The position numbers were made by a program, and so were the translations under genes. A stretch of DNA of 7,281 nucleotides, from the NCBI GenBank assembly GCA_039180865.1, contig JBCDCZ010000228.1:1-7281 (forward strand), read 5' to 3'. The DNA is from JBCDCU01 sp039180865 (GTDB lineage: Bacteria > Pseudomonadota > Alphaproteobacteria > Rhizobiales > JACESI01). The stretch's first letter is position 1. Every line of letters starts with the position of its first letter. The notes beneath the pieces are model-generated. The model did no database searches. It saw only the letters and a program-made list of their open reading frames with translations, and was not told the DNA's origin. Shown in pieces: positions 1 through 5,580 of this stretch.

Positions 1-241
1 CTTCTATGCTTCCGATGACCTTAAAGGTTATGGCAAAATGGTCCTTGTCCGTCACTCAAACGGATTTGTCAGTGCCTATGCCCATGTGGATAATCTGAAG
101 GTCGAGCAGGGCGATCGCGTGCGTCAAGGTCAGGTGATTGCGCTCTCAGGCAAGTCCGGTGGCGTTCAAACACCTCAGCTTCACTTCCAACTACGCGATG
201 GCCGCAAGCCGATCGATCCGCTCGATCACCTGCCGCGCTAA
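1..241 (+). CDS. M23/LytM-domain envelope protein, C-terminal fragment (NlpD/DipM-like, probably degenerate)
   Basis: The gene enters from the left edge; the reading frame begins at base 2 and 79 residues are visible before TAA at 239-241. The visible part is the C-terminal half of a LytM (M23) domain: YGKMVLVRHSNG, then YAHVDNL, the GDRVRQGQVIALSG turn, PQLHFQLR, and the closing PIDPLDHLP typical of NlpD, EnvC and DipM proteins. Active M23 enzymes carry HLH in the last motif. Here the first His is Gln (visible residue 59), while His28 of YAH and His61 remain. Such degenerate LytM domains usually do not cut peptidoglycan but activate amidases in the periplasm at the division site; that role is inferred. 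The N-terminus, where a signal peptide, LysM repeats and the first zinc ligands would lie, is outside the window. The gene converges on the ATPase gene with a 4-base gap. An active peptidase with an unusual motif is the alternative. Confidence 0.85.
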   Translation, partial: FYASDDLKGYGKMVLVRHSNGFVSAYAHVDNLKVEQGDRVRQGQVIALSGKSGGVQTPQLHFQLRDGRKPIDPLDHLPR

Positions 242-245
242 CGGA

Positions 246-1133
246 TCAATTGCCGGACGTCTGCTTCCCGAGCCGCCCGGCGAGATCCTGAATATATTGC
301 CAGGCCACCCGGCCAGATCGGTTACCGCGCGTCTTCGCCCATTCTAGCGCTTCAAACCTCAGCTTATCCTCTACGTAATCGAGACCGAACCGCTCGGCAT
401 ATTGGGAAACCATGGCGAGATAGGCGTCCTGATCGCATTTGTGAAAGCCGAGCCAAAGGCCAAACCGGTCAGATAGGGACACCTTCTCTTCTGTCGCCTC
501 GGACGGATTGATCGCGGTGGAGCGTTCATTTTCCATCATTTGGCGCGGGATCAGGTGGCGGCGATTCGAGGTTGCATAGAAGATGACGTTCTCGGGCCGT
601 CCTTCCACGCCGCCGTCGAGGGCGGTTTTGAGCGATTTGTAGCTCGCATCGTCTCCGTCAAAGGAAAGATCGTCGCAAAAGATGATGAAACGGTTTGGGT
701 CGCCGCGCACAATCCGCATCAAATGTGGGAGCGAATCGATATCTTCCCGGTGGATCTCGACAAGTTTGAGACGGGAATCGGAAGCATCAGAATTGAGCTT
801 ATCATTGACGGTTTTATGAGCCGCTTTGACAAGCGAGCTCTTTCCCATGCCACGGGCACCCCACAAGAGCACATTATTTGCGGGCAATCCGCGAGCAAAT
901 TGTTTCGTATTTTGAAGCAGTTGGTCACGCGCCAGGTCAATTCCGACAAGAAGATCCAAAGCAACGCGGTTGATTGCATCGACCGGGTCAAGGCGCCCGT
1001 TTTCTGCGAACCAGACAAATGCGTCCGCTCTGTTGCCATCGAACACCGGGGCAGGCTCAGGCGTGTTTTTTTCCATCAACGCAATAATCGTTTCCAGGCG
1101 TTGATTGAGAATGGCAATTGCCTCATCGCTCAT
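246..1133 (-). CDS. DUF815-family AAA-type ATPase
   Basis: A 295-residue soluble P-loop ATPase of the DUF815 family, with AAA+ features. Visible motifs are Walker A GARGMGKS (92-99), Walker B as a hydrophobic strand ending in DD (149-155), a sensor-1-like YATSN (186-190), and SDRFG (221-225), which could supply an arginine finger. The N-terminal 20 residues form an amphipathic helix (LNQRLETIIALME). No membrane segment or signal peptide is visible, so it is cytoplasmic. The substrate and partner are unknown; these proteins are annotated only as ATP-binding or predicted ATPases. The frame stays open to an ATG at 1178, but I chose the ATG at 1133: it has AGGA 8 bases upstream, gives the usual short N-terminus, and a likely promoter -10 box covers the 1178 ATG. 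It is transcribed divergently from yajC, a neighbourhood I recall from other Alphaproteobacteria. The family assignment is firm; the role is not. Confidence 0.88.
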   Translation of the reverse strand: MSDEAIAILNQRLETIIALMEKNTPEPAPVFDGNRADAFVWFAENGRLDPVDAINRVALDLLVGIDLARDQLLQNTKQFARGLPANNVLLWGARGMGKSSLVKAAHKTVNDKLNSDASDSRLKLVEIHREDIDSLPHLMRIVRGDPNRFIIFCDDLSFDGDDASYKSLKTALDGGVEGRPENVIFYATSNRRHLIPRQMMENERSTAINPSEATEEKVSLSDRFGLWLGFHKCDQDAYLAMVSQYAERFGLDYVEDKLRFEALEWAKTRGNRSGRVAWQYIQDLAGRLGKQTSGN

Positions 1134-1141
1134 TATATAGA

Positions 1142-1145
1142 TCCT
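1142..1145 (-). promoter_or_regulatory. Ribosome binding site that decides the ATPase start
   Basis: On the - strand AGGA lies 8 bases before the ATG at 1133. The in-frame ATG at 1178 has only a GGA about 5 bases before it. This favours the shorter protein. Confidence 0.6.
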
Positions 1146-1170
1146 GTTATGCGCGCTTGTGTCCGGGCGC

Positions 1171-1197
1171 GTTATCATGCGGATCCGGACTTGTCAC
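1171..1197 (-). promoter_or_regulatory. Candidate sigma-70 promoter for the DUF815 ATPase gene
   Basis: On the - strand GTGACA (1197-1192, 5 of 6 match to TTGACA) is followed after 15 bases by GATAAC (1176-1171, 4 of 6 match to TATAAT). The predicted RNA start near 1164 would leave a leader of about 31 bases before the ATG at 1133. The spacer is shorter than the usual 17, so this is a moderate candidate only. Confidence 0.35.
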
Positions 1198-1256
1198 GCT
1201 CACATAACACTTGGTGGGAAGATGCTGTTGGAATCACAGGCTGATCGCAGCTTTGA

Positions 1257-1284
1257 TTGCAATTTTCCATCTCGAATGTATAGT
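1257..1284 (+). promoter_or_regulatory. Candidate sigma-70 promoter for the yajC-secDF operon
   Basis: TTGCAA (1257-1262, 4 of 6) and TATAGT (1279-1284, 5 of 6) are separated by 16 bases. An RNA start near 1291 would give a leader of about 92 bases before yajC. That leader contains a perfect 10-base palindrome, GACAATTGTC (1305-1314). It could be an operator, but a palindrome this short can arise by chance. No riboswitch or secM-like leader peptide is recognisable. Confidence 0.45.
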
Positions 1285-1365
1285 CCGGCGGCCCGCGCCG
1301 ATCGGACAATTGTCGCAGGGCATTCTGCTGTCGCACAGGCCGTAGAACGAGACTATCGCTGATCT

Positions 1366-1372
1366 GAGGGGA
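1366..1372 (+). promoter_or_regulatory. yajC ribosome binding site
   Basis: GAGGGGA lies 10 bases before the yajC ATG. It is a strong purine-rich site, slightly further from the start than the usual 5-9 bases. Confidence 0.6.
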
Positions 1373-1382
1373 CCCGATCATC

Positions 1383-1712
1383 ATGTTTATTTCACCCGCT
1401 TACGCACAGACAGGTGGAGGCGGCGGCGCAGATATCCTTATCTCCATTATGCCGTTCATCCTGATCTTCATTATTTTCTATTTTCTGATGATCAGACCGC
1501 AACAACAGCGCATGAAAAAACACGAGGAAATGGTCAACAATGTCCGCCGCGGCGACACAGTTGTCATGAACGGCGGGTTGATCGCAAAAGTGCTGAAGGT
1601 AGTCGATGATACCGAAATTGAGATCGAACTCGCGCAAGGCATGAAGACCCGCGCGGTGAAATCGATGATTGCCGATGTGCGCGCGAAAGGCGAACCGGTT
1701 AAATCAGACTAG
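1383..1712 (+). CDS. yajC: Sec translocase accessory subunit YajC
   Basis: A 109-residue single-pass inner-membrane protein. It shows the short N-terminus MFISPAYAQ followed by a glycine run (11-15), one membrane helix (about 17-37), and the family signature in FYFLMIRPQQQRMKKHEEM (32-50). A small cytoplasmic domain with RRGDTVVMNGGLIAKV (55-70) follows; its fold is the usual YajC beta domain. Length and order match the family. YajC associates with SecD and SecF and, through them, with SecYEG and YidC; it is not essential in E. coli. It is the first gene of the + strand operon and lies 48 bases before secDF, which has its own ribosome site. The alanine-rich start resembles a signal peptide in part, but the membrane helix has no cleavage site behind it, so it should stay anchored. 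Identification is secure. Confidence 0.96.
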   Translation: MFISPAYAQTGGGGGADILISIMPFILIFIIFYFLMIRPQQQRMKKHEEMVNNVRRGDTVVMNGGLIAKVLKVVDDTEIEIELAQGMKTRAVKSMIADVRAKGEPVKSD

Positions 1713-1715
1713 TGC

Positions 1716-1727
1716 CTGACCGGTCAG
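1716..1727 (+). repeat. Perfect 12-base palindrome between yajC and secDF
   Basis: CTGACCGGTCAG is identical to its reverse complement and begins 4 bases after the yajC stop. A second palindrome, AACCGGTT (1693-1700), lies in the last yajC codons and shares the ACCGGT core, so the two can pair in RNA. No U-tract follows, so it is not an intrinsic terminator. It could be an attenuating or stabilising hairpin, a protein site, or chance. Confidence 0.4.
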
Positions 1728-1746
1728 CCTAAGAAGAAGCCAATGC

Positions 1747-1752
1747 GAAGGG
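1747..1752 (+). promoter_or_regulatory. secDF ribosome binding site
   Basis: GAAGGG lies 8 bases before the ATG at 1761. It supports that start, which also gives the expected short N-terminal tail before the first SecD membrane helix. Confidence 0.55.
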
Positions 1753-1760
1753 CCTGAATA

Positions 1761-4331
1761 ATGCTTCAATTCCCGATCTGGAAGACAACACTTATTCTTC
1801 TGACAGTGCTCTTCGGTATTGTTTTTGCGTTTCCAAATGTCCTGGACGACGACACAGCGGAGCAATTGCCCGATTGGATGCCAAAAATGGTCCTTGGTCT
1901 GGACCTTCAGGGTGGCTCGCATCTCCTCATCCAGGTTGAACGTGACAGTCTCGTCGAAGAACGGCTTGTCACATTGCGTGCAGACATCCGCGACGCCTTG
2001 CGGGGTCGTAGGCCTGATGGAACCCGAGCGGACAACATCGGCTATACCGGTTTGCGGATCGCTGGAGATGTTGTTCAGTTTCGTTTGCGGGATGAAGCTG
2101 ATGCGCCCCGTGTAAGAGAAGCTTTAGAACCTGTTCTGGCTCCAGCTCTAACCAATGTCTTTACCGGCCTCGGCACTGTCGAAGTCGACATGTCATCAAG
2201 TGGCGGGCTCTACCGATTTGAACTCACAGCTGAGGGCATCAATCAACGTCTATCGTCAGCGGTTCAGCAGTCTGTTGAGGTCATCCGGCGCAGGATTGAT
2301 GAACTCGGCACAACGGAACCAAGTATTCAAAGACAGGGCACGGATCGGATCCTTGTTCAGGTCCCCGGTTTCGACGAACCGGAACGCCTAAAAGCGCTCT
2401 TGGAACAAACGGCTAAGCTGACCTTTCAACTCGTCAATGTCAGTATGAGTGCAGAAGAGGCTGAGGCGACTCGCGTACCCCCCGGAAGCGTCATCCTTGA
2501 AAGCCTTGAAGTAGACGGCCCGAAATACTTGATCTTTGAGGATGTGATTGTATCGGGGGATGAGCTGGTCGATTCCCAGCCCGGTTTTGATCCTCAGACT
2601 AACGAATCCGTTGTTACCTTCCGCTTTAACAACTCGGGCGCTAGGAAGTTCGGGCGCGCAACAGTCGAGAACCTTGGTCGGCCGTTCGCGATCGTGCTCG
2701 ACGACAAAGTGATTTCCGCACCGACGATCCAGGACGAAATCCTGGGTGGATCCGGTCAAATATCAGGGAACTTCACCGCAGAGACGGCGAATGATCTCGC
2801 CATTCTGCTGCGCGCTGGTGCATTGCCGGCGGACCTTACCATTGTCGAAGAGCGCACGGTCGGCCCAGGTCTTGGATCGGATTCGATTACTGCTGGATTT
2901 TGGGCAGCCGTCATCGGGGCTGTTTTGGTCGTTGTCTTCATGATTTTGGTTTACGGCAAATTCGGAATCGTTGCGAATATCGCGCTTGCCTGCAACATCG
3001 CTCTGATTATCGCCGTCCTGTCGAAACTTGGTGCAACGCTGACGCTTCCGGGTATCGCGGGTATCGTTTTGACCGTTGGTATGGCGGTTGACGCGAACGT
3101 CCTGATTTTCGAACGGATCAGAGAAGAGTTACGAGCGGGACGAACGCCTTTGCGAGCGGTGGAAGCTGGATATCAACGGGCTCTTGGCACGATCCTCGAC
3201 GCCAACATCACAACCTTTATCGCCGCGATTATTCTGTTCTATCTGGGGTCCGGTCCTGTGCGTGGGTTCGCTGTGACACTGGCAATCGGCATTCTGACAA
3301 CGGTTTTCTCAGCCTTCACCTTCTCCCGCTTCATCGCGGTAAAGGGGATTGTAGATCGCCGGCCGAAGACGATCTCCCTGCGCTGGCTGATTGATTTGGT
3401 TCCTGCAGTTACGAACTTCCACTTCATGAAGCATCGCCGATGGAGCTTTCCGGTTTCAATCGTCCTGATCCTCGCGTCGATCAGCCTTTTCACCGTGAAC
3501 GGGCTCAATCTTGGTATCGACTTCCGTGGCGGTACGCTTGTTGAGATCAAGACAACCGATGGCCCCGCGGACATTGGAAAGATCAGGTCAGACCTCGCGG
3601 GACTTGATCTGGGCGACGTAGAGGTAACGACCTTTGGAGCACCGGATGACATTCTGATCCGCATCCAACAACAAGATGGCGGAGACGCGGCCCAACAGGA
3701 AGCCGTTGCGGAGGTGAGGGCGACGCTCGGCGAAGACAACATCGAGTATCGAAGGGTGGAAGTGGTTGGCCCGAGGGTTTCCGGCGAACTGACTCAGGCA
3801 GGCCTCATCGCAGTCGGTGCAGCGCTTCTGGCGGTTCTTGTCTATATCTGGTTCCGCTTCGAATGGCACTTCGCCATCGGGGCTGTCATTGCGACCCTCC
3901 ACGACGTCCTGATAACTGTCGGCCTATTCGCACTCTTACAATTGGACTTCAATCTCTCAACAATCGCGGCGGTCCTAACGATTGTCGGTTACTCGTTGAA
4001 CGACACTGTGGTTGTCTACGATCGAATACGGGAGAATCTGCGAAAATATAAGAAACGCGAAATCGGCAGCGTTTTGGATCTGGCCGTAAACGAGACACTT
4101 TCGCGGACGACGCTTACGTCAGTTACAACGCTCTTAGCCCTTCTTTCGCTTTACATCTTTGGTGGCGAAGTCATCCGCTCTTTCACCTTCGCGATGATCT
4201 GGGGTGTGATTATCGGCACCTATTCTTCGATCTTCATCGCAGCGCCGTTCCTGATTTTCCTCAATTTGCGGCCCGGAGAAATTGATCAGACCCGAGAAGA
4301 TGGCAGCAAAGAAAGCCCCGCCGAAGCATGA
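1761..4331 (+). CDS. secDF: Fused protein translocase subunit SecDF
   Basis: An 856-residue inner-membrane protein that joins SecD and SecF in one chain. The SecD half has membrane helix 1 (8-24), the GLDLQGG motif (46-52), a large periplasmic P1 region to about 370, then five helices (about 380-525) including GMAVDANVLIFERIREE (440-456). A cytoplasmic linker (about 526-550) precedes the SecF half: KHRRWSF, a helix (562-578), GIDFRGG (585-591), a small periplasmic domain, then helices from 680 to 835 with GYSLNDTVVVYDRIREN (743-759). Twelve helices fit the family. The residues tied to proton use are present: Asp444, Asp748 and Arg782, corresponding to E. coli SecD Asp519, SecF Asp213 and Arg247. 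The protein uses the proton gradient to pull translocating chains into the periplasm. Separate secD and secF genes are common, and fused forms are known in Bacillus and some Alphaproteobacteria. Its ATGA stop overlaps the next gene's start. Confidence 0.97.
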   Translation: MLQFPIWKTTLILLTVLFGIVFAFPNVLDDDTAEQLPDWMPKMVLGLDLQGGSHLLIQVERDSLVEERLVTLRADIRDALRGRRPDGTRADNIGYTGLRIAGDVVQFRLRDEADAPRVREALEPVLAPALTNVFTGLGTVEVDMSSSGGLYRFELTAEGINQRLSSAVQQSVEVIRRRIDELGTTEPSIQRQGTDRILVQVPGFDEPERLKALLEQTAKLTFQLVNVSMSAEEAEATRVPPGSVILESLEVDGPKYLIFEDVIVSGDELVDSQPGFDPQTNESVVTFRFNNSGARKFGRATVENLGRPFAIVLDDKVISAPTIQDEILGGSGQISGNFTAETANDLAILLRAGALPADLTIVEERTVGPGLGSDSITAGFWAAVIGAVLVVVFMILVYGKFGIVANIALACNIALIIAVLSKLGATLTLPGIAGIVLTVGMAVDANVLIFERIREELRAGRTPLRAVEAGYQRALGTILDANITTFIAAIILFYLGSGPVRGFAVTLAIGILTTVFSAFTFSRFIAVKGIVDRRPKTISLRWLIDLVPAVTNFHFMKHRRWSFPVSIVLILASISLFTVNGLNLGIDFRGGTLVEIKTTDGPADIGKIRSDLAGLDLGDVEVTTFGAPDDILIRIQQQDGGDAAQQEAVAEVRATLGEDNIEYRRVEVVGPRVSGELTQAGLIAVGAALLAVLVYIWFRFEWHFAIGAVIATLHDVLITVGLFALLQLDFNLSTIAAVLTIVGYSLNDTVVVYDRIRENLRKYKKREIGSVLDLAVNETLSRTTLTSVTTLLALLSLYIFGGEVIRSFTFAMIWGVIIGTYSSIFIAAPFLIFLNLRPGEIDQTREDGSKESPAEA

Positions 4332-4738
4332 CCTTTGATCCGGCAAAGGCGGCGAGGGGAATTGAAATCCACGCCGCCCATTTTCCCGGTCGTGCCCCGA
4401 TAGATGCTTATGGGAACGGTGGCTTTCGTTTCGCCGACATGTCCCATCGCGGCTCTATCCTTTGCCTTCCAAGCGGCATTTACGATTGGAGCATTGCCGA
4501 GCCGGATGCGATTACTTTCGCAAGTCTGGGAAAGGCCGTTGAAGACGCAGGAGATATCGAAATCCTGCTGATTGGTCTTGGCAAAGACATTCTGCCGTTC
4601 CCGAAACCCTTGCGCCAGGAACTCTCTGGTGCCGGGCTTCCGGTTGACGCGATGAGCACCGGCGCAGCCGTCAGGACCTATAATGTTCTCTTATCGGAAA
4701 ATCGGGCTGTCGCCGCTGCCTTGATTGCCGTCGCATGA
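4328..4738 (+). CDS. Mth938-like domain protein, NDUFAF3 homologue
   Basis: A 136-residue soluble protein covering one whole Mth938-like (DUF498/DUF598) domain. Family marks are YGNGGFRF (28-35), RGSILCLPSGIYDW (41-54), EILLIGLGKD (78-87), and MSTGAAVRTYNVLLSENRAVAAALIAV (109-135), the best conserved block. There is no signal peptide or membrane segment. Human NDUFAF3, of the same family, is a mitochondrial complex I assembly factor; a matching role in bacterial NDH-1 assembly is inferred, not shown by the sequence. The start codon overlaps the secDF stop (ATGA, 4328-4331) and its own stop overlaps the next start in the same way (4735-4738), so the three genes are probably translationally coupled. 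No strong Shine-Dalgarno sequence precedes it; the nearest purine runs are GAAAG and GAAG. Confidence 0.9.
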   Translation: MTFDPAKAARGIEIHAAHFPGRAPIDAYGNGGFRFADMSHRGSILCLPSGIYDWSIAEPDAITFASLGKAVEDAGDIEILLIGLGKDILPFPKPLRQELSGAGLPVDAMSTGAAVRTYNVLLSENRAVAAALIAVA

Positions 4739-5580
4739 GCGTGGGTTTAGAAGCCGGCGCATTGGAAAACCTTAGATCGTTCCTCAGAAAAGAAGACCGG
4801 GATCGATATCTGGCAGCTTTACTACTGAACGAAACCTCGGCCCATTCCATAACAGTGCTTTATGCTTATCACGCAGAACTCGCACGCATACCGGACCTTA
4901 TAAAGGAACCGATGGCCGGAGAAATCCGGCTCCAGTGGTGGCGCGATGTCATAAACTCCGACAATCCGGAAACCGGGGCAGGGCACCCGGTTGCTGCAAC
5001 TCTTGGCACTGTGATGGACCACCATAACCTGGCGGAATCATCGCTTGATATGATGGCAGCCGGACGGATCCACGATCTTTATCATGATCCCTTTTCGGAC
5101 ATGCATGCCTTCGAAACATACGCCGGCGAGACACTATCTCAGCTCTATCTCAACTCTGCTCGCATTCTCGGGGCGGACCAGAATAGCGCGCTCGCCGATG
5201 CTGCGGGCCACGCAGGTGTTGCAACGGCCATTATGGAAAAGGCCCGGCGGTTCCATAGGGATATAGCGCAGGGCAAAATCAATCTCCCACTCGATGTTGT
5301 GGGAGCTGCCGGGCTCGATGCCTCTGCACTGGAAGATGGCGAAGTAAGTCCGGCCTTCCGGGCCGCCTGGTCGACATTCCTTGATCAGGCTGATGCCCAT
5401 CTCAAGAAAGCGCGAACCGCAATCCAATCTCTCAAAGGAGAAGTGAAAGCCGCCTTCAGGCCGCTCGCGCTGGTCGCTCCTTATTGCCGGATCATGTCGA
5501 GAGCCCAATACGATCCATACCGTGAGGCACCAAGGATTTCGCAACTTAAAGCCCAATGGGTGCTTTGGCGCGGCTTATGA
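4735..5580 (+). CDS. Squalene/phytoene synthase-fold protein, NDUFAF6-like
   Basis: A 281-residue protein with the trans-isoprenyl diphosphate synthase (squalene/phytoene synthase) fold. It follows the NDUFAF6 pattern: RYLAALLL (24-31), LYAYHAELARIPD (42-54), GEIRLQWWRD (62-71), HPVAATL (84-90), AFETYAGETLSQLYL (125-139) and a final FHRDIAQGKINLPLDV (173-188). True synthases bind Mg-diphosphate through two Asp-rich DxxxD motifs. Here the first is replaced by HAELARIPD and the second keeps only a lone Asp176 before the GR.YLP-like GKINLP. I therefore do not expect prenyl synthase activity. Human NDUFAF6, which has lost the same motifs, is a complex I assembly factor; that role here is inferred. 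No other carotenoid or hopanoid gene is nearby. Its start overlaps the previous stop (ATGA) without its own ribosome site. Its stop overlaps the convergent trmFO end by 6 bases. An automatic label of phytoene synthase would probably mislead. Confidence 0.9.
   Translation: MSVGLEAGALENLRSFLRKEDRDRYLAALLLNETSAHSITVLYAYHAELARIPDLIKEPMAGEIRLQWWRDVINSDNPETGAGHPVAATLGTVMDHHNLAESSLDMMAAGRIHDLYHDPFSDMHAFETYAGETLSQLYLNSARILGADQNSALADAAGHAGVATAIMEKARRFHRDIAQGKINLPLDVVGAAGLDASALEDGEVSPAFRAAWSTFLDQADAHLKKARTAIQSLKGEVKAAFRPLALVAPYCRIMSRAQYDPYREAPRISQLKAQWVLWRGL
5548..5566 (-). terminator. Weak candidate terminator for trmFO, inside the NDUFAF6-like gene
   Basis: Beginning 8 bases after the trmFO stop on the - strand, AAAGC-A-CC pairs with GG-GCTTT around a short loop, giving about 7 pairs with one bulge. 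Only a poor T-rich tail (TTTAAGTT) overlaps and follows it. It is the only hairpin I noticed near the stop; termination may instead be Rho-dependent. Confidence 0.2.

Noticed and set aside
540..1244. Open frame of 234 codons on the + strand opposite the DUF815 ATPase
   Set aside because: It is the antisense shadow of a gene with intact Walker motifs. Its translation shows no recognisable domain.
1291..1382. A riboswitch or arrest-peptide leader before yajC-secDF
   Set aside because: Only short pairings and a 10-base palindrome are visible. No known aptamer pattern and no convincing leader peptide with its own ribosome site.
3239..3742. Open frame of 167 codons on the - strand opposite secDF
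   Set aside because: Serine- and arginine-rich translation typical of an antisense shadow in a GC-rich gene; secDF on the other strand is unambiguous.
4735..5580. A carotenoid or hopanoid biosynthesis gene
   Set aside because: The Asp-rich catalytic motifs are missing and no isoprenoid gene is nearby. The pattern fits NDUFAF6-like proteins better.
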